This document shows positions 57,208 to 64,000 of a DNA stretch of 64,000 nt, piece after piece. The notes under the pieces were generated by a model. The model was not told where the DNA came from. It ran no database searches and saw only the letters and a program-made list of their open reading frames with translations. The translations under genes were made by a program, and so were the position numbers. The stretch comes from Stenotrophomonas_A sp002429615 (GTDB taxonomy: Bacteria > Pseudomonadota > Gammaproteobacteria > Xanthomonadales > Xanthomonadaceae), in contig DALZZL010000002.1 in NCBI GenBank assembly GCA_031987425.1, forward strand, positions 1 to 64,000, given 5' to 3'. Numbering within the stretch: position 1 is the first letter of the stretch; the number at the start of each line of letters is the position of its first letter.

Positions 57208-58596
57208 ATGACCGACTCCCGTATCGCCTCGCTGCAACGTGCCGTCCACGGCCTGCGCCTGAAGACCGATCCGTCCGACCTGGAACACTATGGCCGCGAC
57301 TGGACCCGGCGCTGGACGCCCGCGCCGCTGGCCATCGCATTGCCGGCGTCGGTGGCCGAAGTGCAGGCCATCGTGCAGTGGGCCATCGCCGAGGGCGTGG
57401 CGATCGTGCCATCCGGCGGCCGCACCGGCCTGTCCGGCGGCGCGGTGGCGGCCAATGGCGAACTGGTGCTGAGCCTGGAGCGGATGAACCAGGTGCTGGA
57501 CTTCAACGCCGTGGACCGCACCCTGACCGTGCAGGCCGGCATGGCGCTGGAGGCGGTGCACAACGCCGCGCTGGAGCAGGGCCTGATCTACCCGGTGGAT
57601 TTCGCCGCGCGCGGTTCGTGTTCGATCGGCGGCAATATCGCCACCAATGCCGGCGGCATCCGCGTGATCCGCTACGGCAACACCCGCGAGTGGGTCGCCG
57701 GCCTGAAGGTGGTGAGCGGCAGCGGCGAAGTGCTGGCGCTCAACCGCGCGCTGATCAAGAATTCCAGCGGCTATGACCTGCGCCAGCTGATGATTGGCTC
57801 AGAGGGCACGCTGGGGATCATCGTCGAAGCGACCCTGCGCCTGACCGACCCGCCGCCGCCGGCCAACGTCATGCTGCTGGCGCTGCCGTCGTTCGAAGTG
57901 CTGATGCAGGTGTTCTCCGCCTTCCGCGAGCGCCTGCGCCTGGAAGCCTTCGAGTTCTTCACCGACCGCGCGCTCGGCCATGTGCTGGCGCATGGCGCGC
58001 AGGCTCCGTTCGAGCAGGTCTATCCGTTCTACGTCGTCACCGAGTACGCCGCCGGCGACGAAACGCAGGAAGCCGCCGCCCTGGCCGCGTTCGAGGACTG
58101 CATGGAACAGGGCTGGGTGCTGGATGGCGTCATCAGCCAGAGCGGGGCGCAGGCCCAGCAGCTGTGGCGCCTGCGCGAAGGCATCACCGAAAGCGTGGCG
58201 CGCTACAAGCCCTACAAGAACGACGTCTCGGTGCGCATCTCGGCGATGCCGGCGTTCCTGGCGCGTACCCAGGCGTTGCTCGGCGAGGCCTACCCGGACT
58301 TCGAGGTGGTGTGGTTCGGCCATATCGGCGACGGCAACCTGCACATCAACGTACTCAAGCCCGATGGCTACGGCGATGCCGAATTCATCAGCGCCTGCGA
58401 GCAGGTCACCAAGCTGCTGGCGCAGGTGCTGGCCGAGTTCGACGGCAGCATTTCCGCCGAGCACGGCATCGGCCTGGTCAAGAAGCCGTATCTGGAAAGC
58501 ACGCGTTCGGCGGCGGAAATCGCGCTGATGCGCGGGGTCAAGCAGGCCTTCGATCCCAAGGGCCTGCTGAATCCCGGCAAGCTGTTCGACACCTGA
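57208..58596 (+). CDS. FAD-binding oxidoreductase, probable D-2-hydroxyglutarate dehydrogenase
   Basis: 462 residues of the GlcD/D2HGDH flavoprotein family. FAD-binding segments are IVPSGGRTGLSGGAVAANGE and CSIGGNIATNAGGIRVIRYGN; the C-terminal cap and metal site has WFGHIGDGNLHINVL and AEHGIGLVKK. D-lactate or glycolate oxidation are alternatives in the same family. Standing divergent from serA strongly favours D-2-hydroxyglutarate, because the Pseudomonas D2HGDH couples with SerA by recycling its by-product. ATG 57208 is preferred; the frame is open to 57049. Confidence 0.88.
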   Translation: MTDSRIASLQRAVHGLRLKTDPSDLEHYGRDWTRRWTPAPLAIALPASVAEVQAIVQWAIAEGVAIVPSGGRTGLSGGAVAANGELVLSLERMNQVLDFNAVDRTLTVQAGMALEAVHNAALEQGLIYPVDFAARGSCSIGGNIATNAGGIRVIRYGNTREWVAGLKVVSGSGEVLALNRALIKNSSGYDLRQLMIGSEGTLGIIVEATLRLTDPPPPANVMLLALPSFEVLMQVFSAFRERLRLEAFEFFTDRALGHVLAHGAQAPFEQVYPFYVVTEYAAGDETQEAAALAAFEDCMEQGWVLDGVISQSGAQAQQLWRLREGITESVARYKPYKNDVSVRISAMPAFLARTQALLGEAYPDFEVVWFGHIGDGNLHINVLKPDGYGDAEFISACEQVTKLLAQVLAEFDGSISAEHGIGLVKKPYLESTRSAAEIALMRGVKQAFDPKGLLNPGKLFDT

Positions 58597-58663
58597 GCGC
58601 ATCGACGCCCGCGCGTGGCGCGGTTACGCTTGCGCCCCTGTGTTGGCTGCCTTGACCCGCATC

Positions 58664-58963
58664 ATGATCCGTCCGCTTCTGCTCTGCGCTCTGTTCGTCC
58701 TGCCGGCCACCGCGCTGGCCAGCAGTTTCGCCGGCACCTCCGCCGGCGCGTCCTCGGCCGGTTCGTCGGCCTCCTCGGGCAGCACGTCTGGCGACGACAA
58801 GGTCCTGCTCGCCGCCCGCGACGACGCCGCGGCCTTTGTCGCCAGCGACGGCCAGCTGCGCAGCGCGCGCCTGGAAGCCGCCTTGCTCCAGCTGCGCCAG
58901 GCCGATGCCAGCGCCGTGCGGGCTGACGACCTGGCCTTGGCGCGACGCATCCTCGCCCTGTGA
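58664..58963 (+). CDS. DUF2388 family exported protein
   Basis: 99 residues. Sec signal (RPLLLCALFVLPATALA) then a Ser/Ala/Gly-rich stretch (SFAGTSAGASSAGSSASSGS) and the DUF2388 core KVLLAARDDAAAFVASDGQL ending in a helical LRQADASAVRADDLALARRI. The family was once labelled holin-like without proof. In pseudomonads it sits beside a DUF4105 gene, as it does here (GTGA overlap). Confidence 0.85.
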   Translation: MIRPLLLCALFVLPATALASSFAGTSAGASSAGSSASSGSTSGDDKVLLAARDDAAAFVASDGQLRSARLEAALLQLRQADASAVRADDLALARRILAL

Positions 58964-60735
58964 TCCCCGTGGGCCGGGCGCACCGCCCCGGCCCTGTGCG
59001 GCGTTGGCTGGGCCTGATCTGGCTGCTGTTCGCCGCACCGGCCTTCGCCGCTGGCGACGACCCCGCCGCGACCGCGCTGCTGGACGCCGCGCGCGCGCGC
59101 CTGCCGGCCGCATGGAACACCGCGCTGCCGGCCGACATCACCCTGGAAGCGCGCGATGACCTGCCCGCGCATGTCGGCGGACGCACGTTCGGCACCGACA
59201 TCCGCATCGAGCGGCGGCTGCTCGCCGCCTGGCGTGATCACCCGCAGGACGCCGACGCGCGCCTCGCATTGGCCACGGTGATCCACGAACTGGCGCACGT
59301 CCTCGACCGAGGCCCGCACGGCGGGCTATCGCGCGATCCGCGCCTGCGCGACCTGGCCGGCTGGCCGCGCCGCCGCCTGCTGCCCGGCCGTGGCGACAAC
59401 GCAATGCGCGGGCGCAGTCCGGATCCCTACGAACGGGAGAATCCGCGCGAATTCCTTGCGGTGAACCTGGAGCACTACGTCCTCGATCCCGACTACGCCT
59501 GCCGTTTGCCCGCGCTGTCGGCATGGTGGCAGGCGCGCCTGGGCCCGGCGCCGCTGGCGCGCAACGCGTGCACCACGGCGTTGCCGCTACTGCAGGGGGA
59601 GGGCGGCGACGGCCAGCTCGGCTGGTTGGCGCTGGACCCGGCGCGCGTCTACGCCATCGACTACCTGTACGCCGAAGGCAACGACGCCGCGATGAGCCGC
59701 TGGGGCCACAGCATGCTGCGACTGGTGATCTGCGCGCCCGGTCGCGCGCCCGGCCCGGACTGCCGTCTCGACCTGGCCTGGCATCGTGTCCTCTCGTTCC
59801 GCGCCTTCGTCGACGACGTGCAGATTTCCAGCTGGCGGGGCCTGACCGGCGGCTATCCCTCGCGCCTGTTCGTGCTGCCGCTGGAGCAGGTGATCGACGA
59901 CTACACGCAAGTCGAACTGCGGGGGCTGGCCTCCGTTCCCCTGGCGCTGGATCGCCAGGGCATCGACGCCGTGCTCGGCCATGCCGCGCAGCTGCACTGG
60001 CGCTACGACGGCCGTTACGCCTTCATCAGCAACAACTGCGCGGTCGAGACCTGGAAGCTGCTGCGCGACGCGGACCCGCGGATCGACGCGCGGCTGCACT
60101 GGCGTGGCATCACGCCCAAGGGTCTGCTGGCCGCGCTGGAACGTACCGGCCTGGCCGATGCCAGTGCGCAGGCCGACCGCGCCACGGCCGAGCGCGGCGG
60201 TTACTACTTCGCCTCGGCGCAGACGCGTTACGACACCATGTTCGGGGTGGCTCGTGCCAGCCTGCCATTGCCCGCGGAATCGGCGCGTGGCTGGCTCGAC
60301 CTGCCGCCGCGGGTGCGCGCGCCGTGGATTGAGCGCGCCGATCTACGCGCCACCGCAGCCTTGTTGTTGCTGGAGCAGGCCGCGCAGCGGCGCCAGGAAC
60401 TGCTGGCACGCGACTGGTTGAAGCATCGGCTGTCGCAGCGTGATGCCGAAGGTGCCCGGGCCCAGGTCCGCGAGCTGCTGGTCGATGCCGGCGTGCTGGC
60501 GCAGCCAGCGGCCTTGCTGGCGGGGGTGCCGGGCTATGGGCTGCCGCAGGCAGCGGAGCGTGAGGCGCTCACCGCAAGGTTGGACGAAAGAAATGCGCGC
60601 TTGAAGGAGGGGTGGCCCGCGTTGCGGATGCAGGCGCGCGAAGCGTTGCCGGCGGAACAGCGTGACGCGTGGCAGGGCATTGATGAGAATCTGGCGCGGA
60701 TCCAGGCGAGGTTGCGGCGTTTGGCGGGGGAGTGA
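58960..60735 (+). CDS. DUF4105 (Lnb-like) exported protein with a putative zinc protease N-domain
   Basis: 591 residues from GTG 58960. A basic start and hydrophobic segment (WLGLIWLLFAAPAFA) form the signal. The N-terminal domain (about 30-200) carries HELAHVLDRG, a His-Glu-x-x-His zinc motif, and DPYERENPREFLAVNLEHY. The DUF4105 domain (about 225-420) has YLYAEGNDAAMSRWGHSMLR and FISNNCAVETWKLL. DUF4105 is the N-terminal part of Lnb-type cysteine hydrolases; His and Cys here fit that. A helical C-terminus follows. Envelope location; substrate unknown. Confidence 0.85.
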   Translation: MIPVGRAHRPGPVRRWLGLIWLLFAAPAFAAGDDPAATALLDAARARLPAAWNTALPADITLEARDDLPAHVGGRTFGTDIRIERRLLAAWRDHPQDADARLALATVIHELAHVLDRGPHGGLSRDPRLRDLAGWPRRRLLPGRGDNAMRGRSPDPYERENPREFLAVNLEHYVLDPDYACRLPALSAWWQARLGPAPLARNACTTALPLLQGEGGDGQLGWLALDPARVYAIDYLYAEGNDAAMSRWGHSMLRLVICAPGRAPGPDCRLDLAWHRVLSFRAFVDDVQISSWRGLTGGYPSRLFVLPLEQVIDDYTQVELRGLASVPLALDRQGIDAVLGHAAQLHWRYDGRYAFISNNCAVETWKLLRDADPRIDARLHWRGITPKGLLAALERTGLADASAQADRATAERGGYYFASAQTRYDTMFGVARASLPLPAESARGWLDLPPRVRAPWIERADLRATAALLLLEQAAQRRQELLARDWLKHRLSQRDAEGARAQVRELLVDAGVLAQPAALLAGVPGYGLPQAAEREALTARLDERNARLKEGWPALRMQAREALPAEQRDAWQGIDENLARIQARLRRLAGE

Positions 60736-60758
60736 TCGGGGGCATCCGACATCCAGTC

Positions 60759-60781
60759 GTCGCGGCTGAAGCCGCTCCTAC
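60759..60781 (-). repeat. REP-like repeat, single copy
   Basis: Exact copy on the minus strand. It stands downstream of composite element copy 2 exactly as the repeat at 4402 stands downstream of copy 1, with poly-pyrimidine sequence between. Confidence 0.9.
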
Positions 60782-60853
60782 AAAAAAGAAAAGAAAAAAG
60801 AGCGTGGCAACCGGATGCCGCTTTATCCGTCCGGTTGTGGCGATCCATGGGTA

Positions 60854-61001
60854 CTTCGGGGGCAGGCCCGTTTCGGGACCGTTGGCGCCATGGATGGCGC
60901 CATCGAGCCTCCATGGATGGATTCACGGCGTGTCCCGAAACGGGCCTGCCCCCGAAGGCCGCGCGCGATCCCCGCGAGCCGATCCACCTCGAAGGCCAGC
61001 C
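60854..61001 (-). repeat. composite palindromic element, copy 2
   Basis: Read on the minus strand, the efpL T-tract is followed by GGCTGGCCTTCGAGGTGGAT, then arms of 26 nt (60932-60957 and 60854-60879) enclosing a 52-nt core (60880-60931). The core differs from copy 1 at four positions, all in the small CCCC/GGGG hairpin, which becomes TCCA/TGGA. At least five arm pairs are swapped as pairs (such as G-C to A-T and T-A to G-C). Confidence 0.85.
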
Positions 61002-61031
61002 AAAAAAAGAGCGGCCCCGAAAGGCCGCTCT
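61002..61031 (-). terminator. rho-independent terminator of efpL
   Basis: On the minus strand AGAGCGGCC-TTTCGG-GGCCGCTCT forms a 9-bp stem followed by TTTTTTT. Composite element copy 2 begins right after. Confidence 0.85.
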
Positions 61032-61063
61032 TCACAAACCAGCAGAAAATCGAAGCGGTCAGC

Positions 61064-61630
61064 TCAATCCGCCCGCCCACCAAACTCGCCGGTGGTGGTG
61101 TTGACGAGGATGCGCTCCCCGTTGGTGATGTACTCCGGCACCATGATTTCGATACCGGTATTGAGCTTGGCCGGCTTGGGCCGCTTGGTGGCGGTACCGC
61201 CCTTGAGTTCCGGCGGCGTATCGACCACTTCCAGGGTCACGTGCTGCGGCATCTGCACCGCCACCGGCTGGTCGTCGATGACCTGCACGTACAGCCCGTT
61301 CAGCCCTTCGGTGATGTAGCCCGCATCGTCGCCGACCACATCGGCGTCCAGCGTGTACGGCGTGTAGTCCTCATCGTCGAGGAACACGAACGCCTCGCCA
61401 TCCTTGTAGGAGAACGTCGCCTGCCGGCGCAGCAGCTCCACCTCGGTCAGGTTGTCGTCCGCATCGAAGCTCGCATCGAGCTTGGTGCCGCCCGGCACGC
61501 TGTACATGATGAAGCGGAAGCGGACGTTGCCGCCGCGGCCCTGCGGCGAACTGCGCTCGATGTCGCGGATCTGGTACACGCCGTTGTTGTACTCGACGAC
61601 GTTGCCCTTCTTGATGTCGTTGGCTTTCAT
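61064..61630 (-). CDS. efpL: elongation factor P-like protein EfpL (YeiP)
   Basis: Paralog of EF-P that helps ribosomes through stalling motifs. It is 188 residues of three beta-domains: KANDIKKGNVVEYNNGVYQ, then KDGEAFVFLDDEDYTPYTLD, and an OB domain ending NTTTGEFGGRAD. The closing GRAD and the loop SSPQGRGG with Arg32, matching Arg33 of E. coli EfpL, place it in EfpL rather than lysine-modified EF-P. No separate EF-P gene is in the window. The ATG at 61630 starts MKANDIKKG. Confidence 0.92.
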   Translation of the reverse strand: MKANDIKKGNVVEYNNGVYQIRDIERSSPQGRGGNVRFRFIMYSVPGGTKLDASFDADDNLTEVELLRRQATFSYKDGEAFVFLDDEDYTPYTLDADVVGDDAGYITEGLNGLYVQVIDDQPVAVQMPQHVTLEVVDTPPELKGGTATKRPKPAKLNTGIEIMVPEYITNGERILVNTTTGEFGGRAD

Positions 61631-61661
61631 GTGCGGTGCTTCTTGAGTGGATATCAGTGGA

Positions 61662-62432
61662 TTACTTGGCCGCCAGCCGCACCGCCCCGTCCAGGCGGAT
61701 CGTCTCGCCGTTGAGGTAGCGGTTGCGCAGGATGAAGGCCACGGTGTCGGCGAACTCGTCCGGCTGGCCGAGACGCGACGGGAACGGGATCGAGGCCGAC
61801 AGCGACTGCTGCACCGCCTCGGGCATGCCATCGACCATCGGTGTCCAGAAGATGCCCGGCGCGATGGTCATCACGCGGATGCCGAAGCGCGACAGCTCGC
61901 GCGCCATCGGCAGCGTCATGCCGACCACGCCGGCCTTGGACGCCGAATACGCCGCCTGGCCGATCTGGCCCTCGAACGCCGCCACCGACGCCGTATGGAT
62001 GATCACCCCGCGCTCGCCATCCTCGCCAGCGGCGTTGTGCTGCATCACATCGGCGGCCGCCTTGGCCACGTTGAAGCTGCCGACCAGGTTGACCAGCACC
62101 GTGCCGCGGAACGTCGCCAGCGGCATCGGCGCCTCTTTGCCCAGCATGCGGCCGGCGCCGAGGATGCCCGCGCAGTTGACCAGCGTATTGAGCCCGCCGA
62201 GGAAAGCAGCGGCCTGCGCCACGTTCGCCGCCACCTGCGCCTCGTCGGTGACATCGGTACGGAAATAGCGTGCGTTGGCATCGCCCAGCTGCGCCACCGC
62301 CGCGGCGGCCTTGTCGTCGTTGACGTCGAACAGGGCGACCCGGCCGCCGTCGGCGACGATGCGCCCGGCCACCGACAGGCCCAGGCCGGAAACGCCGCCG
62401 GTCACGATCGCGCGTACGGATTCAGACTGCAT
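61662..62432 (-). CDS. short-chain dehydrogenase/reductase (hydroxyacyl-CoA dehydrogenase-like)
   Basis: 256 residues. The Rossmann loop is VTGGVSGLGLSVAGRIV, the NNAG equivalent is NCAGILGAGRM, and the catalytic Ser-Tyr-Lys lie in HTASVAAFEG and AAYSASKAG. APGIFWTPMVDGMPEAVQQS is like human HSD17B10 and bacterial 3-hydroxy-2-methylbutyryl-CoA dehydrogenases. It lies 31 bases before efpL in the same direction. Substrate is an inference. Confidence 0.88.
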   Translation of the reverse strand: MQSESVRAIVTGGVSGLGLSVAGRIVADGGRVALFDVNDDKAAAAVAQLGDANARYFRTDVTDEAQVAANVAQAAAFLGGLNTLVNCAGILGAGRMLGKEAPMPLATFRGTVLVNLVGSFNVAKAAADVMQHNAAGEDGERGVIIHTASVAAFEGQIGQAAYSASKAGVVGMTLPMARELSRFGIRVMTIAPGIFWTPMVDGMPEAVQQSLSASIPFPSRLGQPDEFADTVAFILRNRYLNGETIRLDGAVRLAAK

Positions 62433-62504
62433 GGAGAAGAGGACATCCGGAAACAAAGAAGCGCGATTCTAGCCGAAGCCCCGCCGCGCCCGTGCTGCGC
62501 GGCA

Positions 62505-64000
62505 TCAAGGCGTCAGCTGGGGCAGCTGCAGGTCTTCCAGCCGACGCGCGAACTCGTCCGGTGGCAGCCCCGGCGCGAACAGGAAGCCCTGGCCGACCGG
62601 CACCCCCAGCTTGAGCAGGAACTGCCGCTGCGCCTCCGATTCCACCCCCTCGGCCACCAGTCCCAGCCCCAGGCTGCGCGCGATCCCGCACACCGCCTCG
62701 CATACCGCCACGTCCGACCGGTTGCCCGGCACCCCCTCCACGAACAGCTGGCTCAGCTTGAGCCCGTGGATCGGCAGCCGGCGCAGGTAGTTCAGCGCGC
62801 TGTAGCCCTCACCGAAATCGTCGATGGTCAGCACCACGCCCATGTCGCGCAGGTCGGCGAAGGTCTGCAGCGTCGATGGTGCATCCTCGATCAGCACCCG
62901 CTCGGTGAACTCCAGCTCCAGCGCCGAACCCGGCAGCTCGAACTCGGCCAGCGCCTCGCGCACCTGCTCGGCCAGGTCCTCGCCGATGAACTGCCGGTAC
63001 GACACGTTGATCGCCACCCGCACCACGCCCAGGCCCTGGTCCATCCACTCGCGGACCTGGCGGCAGGCCTCGTGCAGCACCCAGCGGCCGATGCGCACGA
63101 TATCGCCGGTGCTTTCGGCGTGGCTGATGAACAGGTCCGGGCGCAGTTCGCCGAGCTGGTGGTTCTGCCAGCGGATCAGCGCCTCGGCCGCGACCACGCG
63201 GCCATGCCGCAGGTCGACCTGCGGCTGGTACACCAGGCGGAACTCCTCCTGGTCCGCGGCACGCCGCAGCTGCGTCTCGATCTGCAGCCGGTCCTGCTGC
63301 GCGCGCGCCAGTTCCTGGCTGAAGGCCTGCCAGCCGTTGCGGGTGCGGCGCTTGCAGTCGTACATCGCCATGTCCGCGTTCTGGATCAACTGCTGCGGAC
63401 GGGTGCCGTCATGCGGCGAGCGCGCGATGCCGATGCTGGCGGTCACGGAGAACTCGTCCTTGCCGAAGCGGAAGGGCGGTGCGAACGCCTGGGTGATCGC
63501 CTGCGCCAGCCGCTCCGGCTGGTCGGGCAGGTCGCGCGCGTCGCAGACCACCAGGAACTCGTCGCCGCCGAAGCGCGCGATCAGTCCCTCGGTGCCGACC
63601 GCGCGCGAGATGCGCTGGGTCGCCTCGATCAACAGCTCGTCGCCGGCATTGTGGCCGAGCACGTCGTTGATGGTCTTGAAGCGGTCCAGGTCGATGTACA
63701 GCACCGCCACCTTGGCGTGGGTCGGATTGGACAGCCGCGCCGCCAGGTCGCTGAGCGCCGCGTCGCGGTTCATGATGCCGGTGAGCGGATCGGTGCGTGC
63801 CTGGATGCGCAGCGTCTCCTCGGTCTGCTTGCGCTCGGTGATGTCCTGCAGCGTGCCGGCAATGCGCGTGGAGGCCAGGTCGCCGCTTTCCACCTCGCCG
63901 ATCATCCGCACCCAGAAGGAGTGGCCGTCACCGCGCTGCCCCTGCAGTTCCAGCTCGAAGCCGGACTGCCTCGCCACCGCGTCGATCAGTGCCGCCTCCA
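62505..64000 (-). CDS. PAS-GGDEF-EAL cyclic-di-GMP protein, 5' end missing
   Basis: The visible 498 residues contain the end of a PAS domain (RIAGTLQDITERKQTEE), a GGDEF domain with the intact motif in RFGGDEFLVV, and an EAL domain with AEALIRWQ, INVSYRQF, LEFTERVLIED and VAEGVESEAQ. The GGDEF motif suggests cyclase activity. In the EAL part, DDFGEGYSAL replaces the usual DDFGTGYSSL and KLSQLF replaces KIDRSF, so phosphodiesterase activity may be weak or lost. The frame is open to the window edge; sensor domains probably precede. Confidence 0.9.
   Translation of the reverse strand, partial: EAALIDAVARQSGFELELQGQRGDGHSFWVRMIGEVESGDLASTRIAGTLQDITERKQTEETLRIQARTDPLTGIMNRDAALSDLAARLSNPTHAKVAVLYIDLDRFKTINDVLGHNAGDELLIEATQRISRAVGTEGLIARFGGDEFLVVCDARDLPDQPERLAQAITQAFAPPFRFGKDEFSVTASIGIARSPHDGTRPQQLIQNADMAMYDCKRRTRNGWQAFSQELARAQQDRLQIETQLRRAADQEEFRLVYQPQVDLRHGRVVAAEALIRWQNHQLGELRPDLFISHAESTGDIVRIGRWVLHEACRQVREWMDQGLGVVRVAINVSYRQFIGEDLAEQVREALAEFELPGSALELEFTERVLIEDAPSTLQTFADLRDMGVVLTIDDFGEGYSALNYLRRLPIHGLKLSQLFVEGVPGNRSDVAVCEAVCGIARSLGLGLVAEGVESEAQRQFLLKLGVPVGQGFLFAPGLPPDEFARRLEDLQLPQLTP

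Larger units (their letters stand above)
60736..61063. other. gene-free stretch between converging genes
   Basis: 328 bases holding a REP-like repeat (60759-60781), composite palindromic element copy 2 (60854-61001) and the efpL terminator. No gene is seen. Confidence 0.75.

Overview
The window is a high-GC chromosomal segment from a gammaproteobacterium of the family Xanthomonadaceae, in the Pseudoxanthomonas/Stenotrophomonas/Luteimonas/Lysobacter range; the genus is not resolved. The evidence is a TrpR-like gene in front of a complete hisGDCBHAF(IE) operon, a fused aspartokinase-homoserine dehydrogenase ThrA followed by thrB and thrC, an about 470-residue HisS, EfpL, and many copies of the short repeat TAGGAGCGGCTTCAGCCG between genes.

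Layout. 1-4.1 kb: folK (5' end missing), panBCD and pgi, tightly overlapping. 4.1-9.1 kb: a structured intergenic block, then a GH3 beta-glucosidase lipoprotein and a sodium/sugar symporter (oligosaccharide breakdown and uptake). 9.2-11.1 kb: a RegB/RegA-type redox two-component pair on the minus strand. 11.3-13.2 kb: ispG and a PAP2 phosphatase. 13.4-19.9 kb: a minus-strand run of ALDH7, DUF4190 protein, methyltransferase, pyrD, murB, EamA transporter and Asp/Glu racemase, the last six touching or overlapping. 20.0 kb: tRNA-Arg(CCU). 20.1-26 kb: an accessory, visibly lower-GC region beside the tRNA with secreted or membrane proteins of unknown function, an SRAP/YedK-like gene with a frameshifted 3' end, a second SRAP-tail remnant and a gene broken by one in-frame amber codon; I read it as a decayed prophage or island. 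26-30 kb: small genes (HicB-like, DUF2167, J-domain, DUF2188, DUF488) and a candidate structured RNA. 30-35 kb: the thr operon with a Thr/Ile-rich leader peptide and two competing hairpins. 35-38.4 kb: L,D-transpeptidase-like protein, FNR-type regulator, hisS. 39.4-46.8 kb: the his regulator, its operator and the whole his operon. 46.9-49.7 kb: secreted phosphoesterase and C13 peptidase. 49.8-51.7 kb: methionine salvage mtnBDC. 51.9-54.8 kb: two paralogous APC permeases. 55-58.6 kb: NUDIX hydrolase, then serA divergent from a D-2-hydroxyglutarate dehydrogenase-like gene. 58.7-60.7 kb: DUF2388 and DUF4105 envelope proteins. 61-64 kb: efpL, an SDR and the 3' part of a PAS-GGDEF-EAL protein.

Most of the window is core biosynthesis (pantothenate, threonine, histidine, serine, pyrimidine, isoprenoid, cell wall) organised by very short overlaps of the ATGA or GTGA type, which suggests translational coupling. 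The most unusual signals lie between genes. A composite terminator-plus-palindrome element occurs twice (4.1 and 60.9 kb); its arms differ by compensatory changes while its 52-nt core is conserved. The short REP-like repeat lies almost only between converging gene ends. A 30-bp inverted repeat immediately precedes the his regulator start, a threonine attenuation-type leader precedes thrA, and a hairpin-rich C-loop region lies at 29.3 kb.
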